Shown one piece after another: positions 8,273 through 16,150 of a DNA stretch of 64,000 nt; within the stretch, counting starts at the first letter, position 1, and each line of letters begins with the position of its first letter. The position numbers and the translations under genes were made by a program. Origin of the DNA: Chryseobacterium arthrosphaerae (lineage in GTDB: Bacteria; Bacteroidota; Bacteroidia; Flavobacteriales; Weeksellaceae). The notes beneath the pieces were generated by a model. The model did no database searches. It was not told where the DNA came from and saw only the letters and a list, made by a program, of their open reading frames with translations. The DNA is taken from assembly GCF_001684965.1 (NCBI RefSeq), contig NZ_MAYG01000001.1:3362082-3426081 (forward strand), given 5' to 3'.

Positions 8273-9634
8273 TTATTCTTTAATAATTTTCTGTGAGATC
8301 AGGAGCGTTTTATCATCTGTGACATTCAGCAGATAATTGCCTGCCGGTGCATTTTTAATATCAACCTTTAAGGTTTCCGGGTCTTTTAATTCATATCTGC
8401 CGGAAATCAGTTTTCCGGAAGCATCATAAATCTCAACTTTTATATTTTTTGAAAAGTTCTGTTTTCCTTTAACAAAGAATTCTCCATCTGCAGGATTCGG
8501 ATAGATGCTGTATCTTCTCTCTTCTGCCTTTACTTCTGACACTTTAAGGGTAGATTTCGTCAGTGTCCAGGTGATATTGGTAAAATGAACCGTACTATGG
8601 TTGTCTACTTTCAAAAGTGGATTATTATCCGTTACCGAAAAAAGCAGGGTATTGTTACCATTATTCAGTTGAGAAGGGGTGACCGTAATGGTATTACCTG
8701 TTTCAGTAAGCGCTGTCCCGTTCAGTTTCCAGGAATTGAGTAATGTATTTGGAATGGGTAAGATTTCATTGACTGTAAAGGTAACATTGGCCGTAGCGTC
8801 CACAGAGGAAGCATTCGCAGGGGTATAAGAATCTACAGGGGATACCAGTGAATGGATTCTTTCAATAATAGCTTCTTTACACACGGAACAAAACTGCTGG
8901 TTAAGATACCTCATCTCACAGCTTTGATGCGGTCTGAACCATGTAGGGCTTTCTGCATGGGCATATATTCCGACTCCGTTCAATCCTACCCAGTTTTTCC
9001 ATTTTATGGTAGCAGGATCTGAATTCTGTGTTTTATTAGCTGATTCAAGGGATCCGGCAAACCAGTATTCATCTGCGAGTTTTCCGAATGAGTGCCCCAT
9101 TTCATGAACAACTATTTCATTGGCAGATGCATGTAAGGATGCAAAGGCATATGTTCCGCCACAACCGCCATATTCAGTAGAATTCCCTAATACATAGGTA
9201 ATGTCATAATCAGGTATATTAGCTGCCAAAACCTGCCCTACTTTATTGGTGGTATTGCTGTAGAGGCATCTGTGAACATTCACGTCAAAAGTAGATCCGA
9301 GAAAATTATTAGGATTGGTCACCGGGATTACAGGCTCTGTAACGTCTGTTGCAGTTCCCGGGTGTTTTACCCCGGATTCGGCTGAAATAACTTTCACGGC
9401 ATACGCATTAAAATAATTTTTATATTGTGTATACGGACTTTTGGTAAACAGGTAATTTACGGTTGCCTGTGCAGAGGTAACAAATGCATCCTGCTGGGTA
9501 TCGGTAAAACCGTCTCCTAAAACAGCAATAACAACCCGTTTGCTATTGTCACCGGTCTGTAAAAGCGGTACTTTTTCAAATACCTGGGCCCAACAACTGC
9601 TGCTTATAAGAAGTGATAATAAAGCTTTTTTCAT
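8273..9634 (-). CDS. Secreted M64 family zinc metallopeptidase with T9SS sorting domain
   Basis: The 453-residue protein has a Sec signal peptide (cleavage near CWAQ). Its peptidase domain of family M64 (IgA-peptidase-like) has the zinc motif H177-E-M-G-H181 followed by LADEY, and the conserved VLGDGFT near the N-terminus. An Ig-like segment lies at about 270-355. The last 75 residues (from YSIYPNPADGEFFV) form a type A T9SS C-terminal sorting domain ending in KIIKE, so the protein should be exported through the outer membrane by T9SS and released or surface-attached. The true substrate is unknown. It starts 2 nt after the stop of the small upstream gene, so the two form an operon. Confidence 0.9.
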   Translation of the reverse strand: MKKALLSLLISSSCWAQVFEKVPLLQTGDNSKRVVIAVLGDGFTDTQQDAFVTSAQATVNYLFTKSPYTQYKNYFNAYAVKVISAESGVKHPGTATDVTEPVIPVTNPNNFLGSTFDVNVHRCLYSNTTNKVGQVLAANIPDYDITYVLGNSTEYGGCGGTYAFASLHASANEIVVHEMGHSFGKLADEYWFAGSLESANKTQNSDPATIKWKNWVGLNGVGIYAHAESPTWFRPHQSCEMRYLNQQFCSVCKEAIIERIHSLVSPVDSYTPANASSVDATANVTFTVNEILPIPNTLLNSWKLNGTALTETGNTITVTPSQLNNGNNTLLFSVTDNNPLLKVDNHSTVHFTNITWTLTKSTLKVSEVKAEERRYSIYPNPADGEFFVKGKQNFSKNIKVEIYDASGKLISGRYELKDPETLKVDIKNAPAGNYLLNVTDDKTLLISQKIIKE

Positions 9635-9636
9635 GA

Positions 9637-10128
9637 TTATAGTTTTTGAGTGAATAATAACTGTACGCCTGCATCTGTTACTTTTTCTACTTTTACAAGC
9701 TGAACATTTTCAGAATAAGAAAATCTGGCGCTGAATTCCGTGCTTTGAAGGGAAGCTTTATGTCTGGAAATCCCCTCTTTTTCATATACTTCCATTACAG
9801 GATTCAAAGGGTCTTTGATAAGCTGTCTGCTCAATTCTTTACCTCCGGCCTCTGCAACGGTAATGATATAATCTCCTTTCCGGGCATCATTCCGGTCAAA
9901 AGAGGGCTGCAATTTCAGTTTTCCCTCTGAAACTTTACTGTGTTGAAGAATTACTTTTTCATGACCTGACTGATCTTTATCTGTTGTAAAGAAAAGATAA
10001 ATGATGCGCTCACTTTTGGCCGGAGCAGACAGAGATTCTTTTTCGGTCCGTTGCAGTTCCATATTTTCCTTCTGAAAGCTACAAAGCAGAAAGACGGGAA
10101 TGATTAATAAATTAAGTGCATTTTTCAT
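9637..10128 (-). CDS. Small secreted protein co-transcribed with the M64 peptidase
   Basis: The 163-residue protein has an N-terminal hydrophobic segment followed by LLCSFQ, which may be a lipoprotein box (Cys16) though FxKEN after it is not typical. The rest is a soluble, charged beta-rich domain of no family I recognise. It lies 2 nt upstream of the peptidase gene on the same strand. That spacing suggests a dedicated partner, perhaps an inhibitor, chaperone or anchoring factor. This role is inferred from position only. Confidence 0.7.
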   Translation of the reverse strand: MKNALNLLIIPVFLLCSFQKENMELQRTEKESLSAPAKSERIIYLFFTTDKDQSGHEKVILQHSKVSEGKLKLQPSFDRNDARKGDYIITVAEAGGKELSRQLIKDPLNPVMEVYEKEGISRHKASLQSTEFSARFSYSENVQLVKVEKVTDAGVQLLFTQKL

Positions 10129-10352
10129 ATTTCATTTATTTAAGGTTTCATTTTAAAGGAAAGAGGTATGAAGATGGAGTAAGGAAGTTATGAGCCTTAA
10201 GGAACGGCTTTATGTTAATTCTTATGATCCTTTTAAACCCGATGAAAACAGTTTTTTTTAAAAAAATCAGCAATTGACATATCCTGTAGTAACTCCCGGC
10301 TTCATTTTTCAATTTCCTGTCAGATATTAAAGTTAAGAAAGTTTAAGATAAC

Positions 10353-10385
10353 ACGGGATGTTTTCCGGATAATTTTCCATCCCGT
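10353..10385. promoter_or_regulatory. Inverted repeat upstream of ruvC
   Basis: The 8-bp repeat ACGGGATG (10353-10360) and CATCCCGT (10378-10385) has a 17-nt centre. It overlaps the expected -33 region of the ruvC promoter. It might be an operator, or a terminator remnant for rightward transcription. Confidence 0.3.
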
Positions 10386-10402
10386 AAGAAGTTGGAAAAT
10401 CA

Positions 10403-10410
10403 TATCTTTG
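10403..10410 (+). promoter_or_regulatory. -7 promoter element of ruvC
   Basis: TATCTTTG is an exact TAnnTTTG. The ATG at 10416 is 5 nt downstream, so transcription would start at or next to the start codon and give a leaderless message. This excludes the TTG at 10392 as a start. Confidence 0.6.
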
Positions 10411-10415
10411 CAGCA

Positions 10416-10970
10416 ATGATTTCAGAGAAAATAATTTTAGGGATTGACCCGGGAACAACGGTTATGGGATTTGGTATTATCTCCGTAAAGAAAGGTAAAA
10501 TGGAGATGGTTTCTATCCATGAACTGATCTTAAAAAAATACCCCAATCACGAAACCAAACTCAAATATATTTTTGAAAGGACGCTGTCTCTTATCGACGA
10601 ATTCCATCCTGATGAAGTTGCGCTGGAAGCTCCATTCTTTGGAAAAAATGTACAAAGTATGCTGAAACTGGGCCGTGCACAGGGTGTTGCCATGGCTGCC
10701 AGCCTTTACAGAAATATTCCTATCACAGAATATTCACCCAAAAAAATCAAAATGGCCATCACCGGAAACGGTAATGCCAGTAAGGAACAGGTAGCCGGGA
10801 TGCTGCAAAATCTTCTTAATTTAAAGGAATTTCCTACGAAATACCTGGATGCCTCCGATGGTCTCGCCGTTGCGGTATGTCACCATTTTAATTCCGGAAC
10901 GGTTGCCGATACCAAGTCTTATTCCGGATGGGAAAGTTTTTTGAAACAGAATCCGGACCGGTTGAAGTAA
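10416..10970 (+). CDS. ruvC: Crossover junction endodeoxyribonuclease RuvC
   Basis: The 184-residue protein resolves Holliday junctions as a dimer working with RuvAB. Conserved acidic residues are visible in order: the Asp in ILGIDPGTTVMGFG near the N-terminus, the Glu in VALEAPFFGKN with GRAQGVAMAA after it, and the Asp pair in LDASDGLAVAVCHHF. Length is slightly above the usual value of about 173 because of a short C-terminal tail. The ATG at 10416 is set by the promoter position. No ruvA or ruvB is nearby. A strong terminator follows. Confidence 0.93.
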   Translation: MISEKIILGIDPGTTVMGFGIISVKKGKMEMVSIHELILKKYPNHETKLKYIFERTLSLIDEFHPDEVALEAPFFGKNVQSMLKLGRAQGVAMAASLYRNIPITEYSPKKIKMAITGNGNASKEQVAGMLQNLLNLKEFPTKYLDASDGLAVAVCHHFNSGTVADTKSYSGWESFLKQNPDRLK

Positions 10971-10989
10971 TTTACCTCTTAGAATATAG

Positions 10990-11020
10990 AAAACCACTGC
11001 AAATGCAGTGGTTTTGTTTT
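10990..11020 (+). terminator. Intrinsic terminator after ruvC
   Basis: The 11-bp perfect stem (AAAACCACTGC with GCAGTGGTTTT) has a 4-nt loop and is followed by T-rich sequence. Confidence 0.85.
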
Positions 11021-11056
11021 TAATCAGTGACAAGGAATATACCTGTAATCAATCAT

Positions 11057-11560
11057 TCAGTTTATTTCTCTATTTTCTGTCACTGTAGAAAGTGTATTTA
11101 AATAGTCAGAAAATATTGCTACAGTAGTAATATCCTCATATTCTACATATGCATGGTCCATTAGCTTACATTCAGTATCCAAAAAATCAATATCGATAGA
11201 ATCTTCATAAACCTCAATGACTTTACCAATATAAACTATCTCTTCTTCACTGAGTGATAATTCACATAACAGATCTGAAGACTTAATAATTTTAAATAAT
11301 TCTTCAAAGTTATCAGGTACTCTTCCTGTGATTATATCCTTTGAACCATCAAAATATGACTGAATCTTTCCCTTCATAACTTTACTTTTAAAGTCATTTG
11401 TTTCTATAGTTACATTTTCAATTTTTGCATTATTGATGAATTTCAATCCATCTAAGACGTAATCTACCGGATTAAAAATGATACCTGTAATAGCCTTACC
11501 TTTATTGAAACTGCTGCCAATAATACTTTCATTTCGGTTCTTCAAAAAATATTCTTCCAT
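11057..11560 (-). CDS. Orphan immunity-like protein downstream of the Rhs locus
   Basis: The 167-residue acidic soluble protein has no signal or membrane segment. I do not recognise the family with certainty. Its C-terminal half (IGKVIEVYEDSIDIDFLDTE, then VEYEDITTVAIFSDYLNTL) has the beta-strand pattern of a small Sm-like barrel seen in several immunity-type proteins. AT-rich composition, position downstream of a broken toxin/immunity cassette and the lack of any toxin next to it suggest an orphan immunity gene kept from an earlier Rhs tip. It is intact from ATG to stop. Confidence 0.6.
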   Translation of the reverse strand: MEEYFLKNRNESIIGSSFNKGKAITGIIFNPVDYVLDGLKFINNAKIENVTIETNDFKSKVMKGKIQSYFDGSKDIITGRVPDNFEELFKIIKSSDLLCELSLSEEEIVYIGKVIEVYEDSIDIDFLDTECKLMDHAYVEYEDITTVAIFSDYLNTLSTVTENREIN

Positions 11561-11581
11561 ATTATTTTATTTTTTAAATCT

Positions 11582-11612
11582 AACAAGCCCATACAAAAAG
11601 TAAGGGCTTGTT
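11582..11612. terminator. Hairpin terminator of the broken cassette
   Basis: The 9-bp inverted repeat AACAAGCCC/GGGCTTGTT has a 13-nt loop. It separates the broken immunity gene from the intact orphan gene downstream. Confidence 0.5.
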
Positions 11613-11654
11613 GTTTATTATGGAATGAGCAAGGCGCTCGAACCAGTGGGCTCC

Positions 11655-11914
11655 TTATAGATTAACAGTTTTAATTATATGACAATGATATGATTCATCT
11701 TCATATGAAAAAGAAAAATACCAAACATTTCTTAACTTATCTAAAGGTGATATACCAATCTCTTCTATTCAAAAATTAAATTCATCTAAAAGATCTTCTT
11801 TAAAATCTATAAGTTCTTTATTTTCGATGTTGTTTTTTATAACATTTAATATTGCTTTTTTCGCCTGTAATATGTGCCTCCCATAAATTCAAAAATAATT
11901 GTATATAAATTCAT
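11655..11914 (-). pseudogene. Degraded immunity-like gene with frameshift and in-frame stop
   Basis: Minus-strand translation from the ATG at 11914 gives MNLYTIIFEFMGGTY. After a one-base shift it continues AKKAILNVIKNNIENKELID and then LLDEFNF, hits TGA at 11769-11771, and goes on as IEEIGISPLDKLRNVWYFSF to the end near VNL at 11655. The pieces join into one plausible protein of about 85 residues whose start (a short beta strand then GGTY) resembles small immunity proteins. It follows the tail of another coding sequence by about 30 nt, the spacing expected of a toxin-immunity pair. It is too broken to appear as one open frame. Confidence 0.6.
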
Positions 11915-11945
11915 CGCTTCTTACCTATTTCCTTTTGCGTTTCTA

Positions 11946-12060
11946 CTATGGTTTTTCTCCTGTTTCCTGCGCTTTTGCTTTCCAATGTTTTACCTGCTTT
12001 TCTAGTTGGGCTTTTAATTTATTATCTTCTTTTGTTTTATTAGGTTTTCTCGATATAGAA
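11946..12060 (-). pseudogene. C-terminal tail of a lost coding sequence, possibly an Rhs toxin tip
   Basis: On the minus strand a frame ending at tandem stops (11946 and 11943) reads as a basic helical tail with KTKEDNKLKAQLEKQ and KHWKAKAQETGEKP. There is no start codon of its own and the coding signal stops near 12060, where unrelated plus-strand remnant sequence begins. Its place directly before the broken immunity gene fits a displaced toxin C-terminus. The toxin class cannot be named. Confidence 0.45.
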
Positions 12061-12178
12061 TACTTATACAGCAGTTGGACGAGGAAGACAAAACGACCGT
12101 CTTTAAAATCATTGACAAAATGCTCACCACCAAAAAATTTAAAGACTTCTTTAATAAAATGTTGCAGTTTTATAGTAT
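12030..12178 (+). pseudogene. C-terminal remnant of an XRE-family HTH regulator
   Basis: The plus-strand frame through 12069-12150 reads QQLDEEDKTTVFKIIDKM then LTTKKFKDFFNK. This is very like the conserved C-terminal tail of Cro/C1-type regulators common in Flavobacteriia, recognised from memory. The N-terminal DNA-binding part is absent and there is no start codon, so this is a fragment. Its orientation is opposite to the Rhs operon. Confidence 0.5.
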
Positions 12179-12179
12179 A

Positions 12180-12210
12180 AAAAAACCTCGCAAAATGCGA
12201 GGAGTTTTTT
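12180..12210 (-). terminator. Terminator of the Rhs/immunity operon
   Basis: CCTCGCA/TGCGAGG with a 3-nt loop is flanked by A and T runs. It lies directly after the immunity gene stop at 12213 on the minus strand. Confidence 0.75.
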
Positions 12211-12212
12211 AT

Positions 12213-12590
12213 TTATACTTTTATAAACTTTGGGATATTACCAATGTCTACAACTATATCAACACATTCATTTTCAGTATATATTGCATAGTGTATCATT
12301 TCAACTTCATCATAAAAAGCACCTGTTTCTTTTAAAAAATCAATATAGCTGGAATTTTCAACAATATAAAAAATATTATTATCCATTATTTCAGAATTAT
12401 TTTCTATAATTCTAAAAAGTATACTTTCATCAGAAATTCTGTAAGAAAAATAACTTTCGAAAATAACCTTGTATGAGATATTATCTCTACATATTGTTAT
12501 ATGTAATCCTTCAGAATTGTTGACTATTGTATCAATGTAAAAATTCTCACTATCATCAATAAAATTCCATTTCTCAAAAATATTTTTCAT
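12213..12590 (-). CDS. Probable cognate immunity protein of the Rhs toxin
   Basis: The 125-residue, acidic, cytoplasmic-type protein has no signal peptide. Its ATG overlaps the Rhs stop codon by one base (TAATG), the tight coupling typical of a polymorphic toxin and its immunity gene. The C-terminal half contains SSYIDFLKETGAFYDE and HYAIYTENECVDIVVD, a pattern I associate with small Bacteroidota immunity proteins, but no family name can be given safely. It would protect the producer by binding the variable C-terminus of the Rhs protein. AT content is high and a terminator follows. Confidence 0.7.
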   Translation of the reverse strand: MKNIFEKWNFIDDSENFYIDTIVNNSEGLHITICRDNISYKVIFESYFSYRISDESILFRIIENNSEIMDNNIFYIVENSSYIDFLKETGAFYDEVEMIHYAIYTENECVDIVVDIGNIPKFIKV

Positions 12591-15500
12591 TATTTATATC
12601 TAATTTTTTGATACCTTCCATTTTTAATTCGTTCGATTGTTGGGTTTCCTCCATTTGCACCTTTACTTCCTGGTCTTACATTTACCCTGTTTCCATTTGA
12701 ATCTAAACCTGTTCTTCCTTTCCCAAATTTAGTATTTATTTCTTTTTCATTCTGTAGCTTTATTTTCGAATCTTGTTCCCAATCGCTTATATCTTTTTCT
12801 TTTTGGGTAGATTTCCCTTTTGTTGGGTCTCCATCTTTTGCATCATTCCACACATCATCAAAATCTTTTTCTTCTTTAGGCACTTTCACACCATTTACAT
12901 CCGTATCTTCTGCATCAGATTCAGAATTCAGATTTCTCATTCCGGCACCTGGGTCTGCAATGGTAGTGTAACCTGTGCTAGGAATTGTAAACTGGTTGAC
13001 TGTCCACCAAACTCCTGCACCTAATAGCATAAAAGCACCAACAACATCCGCAGGACCTGGAGCCGGCGAATCAAATTGAGAAACCATTAGAGCCGACAAT
13101 GCTAAACTTCCAGGACCAGAATCGCTACTTTTTGCCTTTCCAATCAAAGTAACTGTTGTACTTAAGGAGCTCCCATCTTTTGTATCAATCCAGTTTGTTC
13201 CGTTCCATATAAACTCCCCATCACTATCTTTCACTATTTCTCCATTAAAAGCTCCATCACGATTTGGATAGGCAATAATCCCAAAAGTTTCAGCCATCAT
13301 TCCTGTAGGATCAATGAACTGTATTGGGTTATTCCAAACATAACTGTATGTTTCATGAGTATATTGGCTCTTTGGGTCAATCCCCCCCCATCTGCCTAAA
13401 TCAGGCATGTAGAATCTTGCCCCATAGTCATACATTCCTGTCTCCTGAAGTTCCTTCCCGTTGTACTTGTATTGATAAGCATTCTGTGTAGTTCCATTAT
13501 AATTGTGTATCAACCCAAATGGATAATAATTGTTTATATCCAAAATTTCCCCATCTTTCCAATTGTCCATACATCCCATTTTAGGTTTGCATTCAGTCAC
13601 AATATAGCTTCTTGGCTGGATAATTCCATCTTTATTGGTATCCGAATAACTTACCCTTACATTTCCTAAGTGATCTGTAAAATTGTAAACATATTGCCCT
13701 TTAAGTGCATCAAAATACCCTTCATCTGTAGGAATAATTCTCAGCTTTACAACAGGTATTTCATTCGGATCAGGATTGTATGTTCCATCACCACTCCATG
13801 ATTCAAAATCAAATGTAGACTTATACTGAAACCCGTTTAAATAATCTACTTCGAGCTTATTTCCAAAGAACTTTTTAATCTTTGTACCATCTGCCCGATA
13901 CACATACTTAGTAATATCTGAGCTTCGGGTAATCTGTTTAGGTAAATTTAAATAATTATATTCAATAGAAGAAATATCTTTATCAGGATGTGATGTCATA
14001 TTTCCATTATCATCATATAAAAGAGTATTGGGATTTGCCAAATATGGATATCCTGATGGGTTTTGCTGTTCATCAGTTATTTTCACCAATTTATTTCCTG
14101 TATAATCATATTTTAAGTTATCTATTACCCTTGCAATATTAGTCCCAGCTAAAGCAAAGTCTGATCTTTTGAGTCTTTGGATATTCCCGTTTAAATCATA
14201 ATCAATGATCTCAAAAAATTCTTTAAAATTTTCTTGACCTGTCTTTTGATAGAATCCTGCAGAAAGTCTATTGAGATTATCATAGGAATATCCATATCTT
14301 TTCAATGGTTCATTCTCTTCTGTTAATGTTTTCCAAGATATTTCTGCAATATTACCATTGTATTTTGCTTTAACTTTCAAATCCGGATAATCCTGATTAG
14401 GAATTTCTAATCCTTCTATTTTATTATAGTTAATCTTGTACCCAAATAAATCTGTTCCTAAATTATCAGGATCATTGATCTGAGTAAGCCATCCTCTGAT
14501 ATTGTATTTATAACCTATAGTCTGTAATGGAGCTGCTATATTTATCCCACCAACTTTTTTGGTCTCAAGTTGAGATAACTCATTATATTTATTCTGCGTA
14601 AGTATCTCTACAGGATTATTATCGATTTGATGTTTATGAACAAGTAATCTATTCTGATGATCATAATCAAATGTTTCTGTGATTACTTTCTCTATATCCG
14701 TAGTAATTCTTTTATGCTTAGTTATGGTTACTTTAGGCATGCCTGAAAAATCCAAATCAGATAATACCCTTGTGTATCCTCCTAAATGGTTAATAGAGTG
14801 CGTTCCGACAACTCTCCCTTTTATGTCATAATAAGTATAATTTTTTGTCCAGTTGTCATCTTCAATATTCTTTACAAGATTCATTAAAGAAAGTCCTTTG
14901 GTGCTTCTTCCATCCGAAGAAGGAGAGCCTGTTAGAACAGTCATTTCAGGAGTATTGTCAGGGAATGCAGGATTAAAATTATAGGCAGGATAGGTATCAT
15001 AATAGTTTAAAGATAATAATGTTACCCATTTTGTGGAGTTAGGGTAAGTACTATCCGGATTATCATAATATACATTCATACCTTGCCTTTCGAAAAAAGC
15101 TGTGTTAATTCTATTAACGTTGTTTAAGCCATATCCGTTAGCAAGCCCTTGCTCCTGTAGTCTTTCACCTCCAGTACATATTCCGGTAATTGCAACTCTT
15201 CCCAATGGATCATATTTAGTATACAGCCATTGTCCTTTTTTCCTTAATTCGGCATCCTGAGTGGCAACCAATCTATCCTGTTTATCATACACCACATATT
15301 CCCATCCTTTTCCTGGAAGCTTTTTTTCAACCAAGCGGCCTCTACCATCGTAACGGTATTGATAACACAATTCATCATGTTTGACAATGTTAGAAACAAT
15401 ATCTCCTCTCATACTGGCTATAGGAGGTAATATCCAAGCCAACTGATCATATTCATTATAAACATAATAGGTGCTTGCTCCACCATCTTTTCTAACCATA

Positions 15501-16144
15501 ATAAGCTGCCCCTTCCTATTTTTAAATTCTATTTTCTTGTTTCCATCTTCATCTATTATTGTATTTTTATACAACTGATTATCTGTATACAACCAGTTCT
15601 CCCCAAGTACCGATTTTGTTGCACCATTTTCCCAGGTAGTAACTACTGTGAATTTTCTTACTTCATCAGCAACAGAAGCAGTATTATATTCGTACTTCAC
15701 GGGCTTATTGCTCCAGTCATTTCCCTCCCGAATTTGTTGTTGGATTCTGTCTAAAGGCGAATTTTCCAGGATTTTTTCTGAATAGATCTTTTCTCCCCCA
15801 TACACAGATGATGCATTTCCAAGTGGATCGGAAACAATTCCTCCATTTAAAGTTCCATTTTGTGGAACCGGCAGATAATTTTTGATCTGTCTTCCAAATT
15901 GATCATATTCAATATGAGTAACAACATCTTTTCCTTGCGGAGAAGCCTTTACGTTAGTAATTTGCTTTGACCTGCCTAATCCATCAAAATACTGTATAGA
16001 TTCAATTTGCTTGGCAGTCGTACTTGTAGTAGTTACTGACTCGAGATAAGTTCGTTTATGAATATAGTTTTCAGTCTCAGTTATTTGTGCACATACCACA
16101 TTTTTCACAAAAAACGTACAGATTAATATAAATATTTTTTTCAT
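12590..16144 (-). CDS. Rhs/YD-repeat polymorphic toxin with DUF6443 N-terminus
   Basis: The 1184-residue protein has a Sec signal peptide (ends VVCAQ). A DUF6443-type region follows at about 30-160 (IQYFDGLGRSKQ, YDQFGRQIKNYLP), then YD/Rhs repeats at about 200-860 and the Rhs-associated core at about 820-950 (TDHLGNVRVSYSD, YYPFGL, YNGKELQETGMYDYGARFY, IQFIDPTGM). The variable C-terminus is about 950-1184. It holds a Gly/Ala-rich hydrophobic stretch, an acidic linker and a basic tail with RVNVRPGSKG and NPTIERIKNGR, which could be a small nuclease-type domain, though this is only a guess. The gene is third in an operon and ends coupled to an immunity gene. No VgrG, PAAR or type VI gene is near, so export by Sec plus an outer-membrane route is likely. 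Confidence 0.88.
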   Translation of the reverse strand: MKKIFILICTFFVKNVVCAQITETENYIHKRTYLESVTTTSTTAKQIESIQYFDGLGRSKQITNVKASPQGKDVVTHIEYDQFGRQIKNYLPVPQNGTLNGGIVSDPLGNASSVYGGEKIYSEKILENSPLDRIQQQIREGNDWSNKPVKYEYNTASVADEVRKFTVVTTWENGATKSVLGENWLYTDNQLYKNTIIDEDGNKKIEFKNRKGQLIMVRKDGGASTYYVYNEYDQLAWILPPIASMRGDIVSNIVKHDELCYQYRYDGRGRLVEKKLPGKGWEYVVYDKQDRLVATQDAELRKKGQWLYTKYDPLGRVAITGICTGGERLQEQGLANGYGLNNVNRINTAFFERQGMNVYYDNPDSTYPNSTKWVTLLSLNYYDTYPAYNFNPAFPDNTPEMTVLTGSPSSDGRSTKGLSLMNLVKNIEDDNWTKNYTYYDIKGRVVGTHSINHLGGYTRVLSDLDFSGMPKVTITKHKRITTDIEKVITETFDYDHQNRLLVHKHQIDNNPVEILTQNKYNELSQLETKKVGGINIAAPLQTIGYKYNIRGWLTQINDPDNLGTDLFGYKINYNKIEGLEIPNQDYPDLKVKAKYNGNIAEISWKTLTEENEPLKRYGYSYDNLNRLSAGFYQKTGQENFKEFFEIIDYDLNGNIQRLKRSDFALAGTNIARVIDNLKYDYTGNKLVKITDEQQNPSGYPYLANPNTLLYDDNGNMTSHPDKDISSIEYNYLNLPKQITRSSDITKYVYRADGTKIKKFFGNKLEVDYLNGFQYKSTFDFESWSGDGTYNPDPNEIPVVKLRIIPTDEGYFDALKGQYVYNFTDHLGNVRVSYSDTNKDGIIQPRSYIVTECKPKMGCMDNWKDGEILDINNYYPFGLIHNYNGTTQNAYQYKYNGKELQETGMYDYGARFYMPDLGRWGGIDPKSQYTHETYSYVWNNPIQFIDPTGMMAETFGIIAYPNRDGAFNGEIVKDSDGEFIWNGTNWIDTKDGSSLSTTVTLIGKAKSSDSGPGSLALSALMVSQFDSPAPGPADVVGAFMLLGAGVWWTVNQFTIPSTGYTTIADPGAGMRNLNSESDAEDTDVNGVKVPKEEKDFDDVWNDAKDGDPTKGKSTQKEKDISDWEQDSKIKLQNEKEINTKFGKGRTGLDSNGNRVNVRPGSKGANGGNPTIERIKNGRYQKIRYK

Positions 16145-16150
16145 ATGTTT

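Larger units (their letters stand above)
11561..12212. other. AT-rich region of broken cassette remnants
   Basis: No intact gene is seen in these 650 bases. Reading both strands shows a frameshifted immunity-like pseudogene (11655-11914, -), the tail of another coding sequence on the minus strand (11946-12060), a regulator remnant on the plus strand (12030-12178), and hairpins at 11582-11612 and 12180-12210. The pieces have different origins and abut near 12050. Confidence 0.6.

Noticed and set aside
11899-12335. Plus-strand frames at 11899-12180 and 12075-12335 as genes
   Set aside because: They are chance frames in AT-rich debris. The only coding signal is the regulator tail already listed, and the second frame runs antisense into the immunity gene.
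12590-16144. Rhs locus as part of a type VI secretion system
   Set aside because: No VgrG, Hcp, PAAR or Tss genes are present, and the Rhs protein has a Sec signal, which type VI effectors do not.
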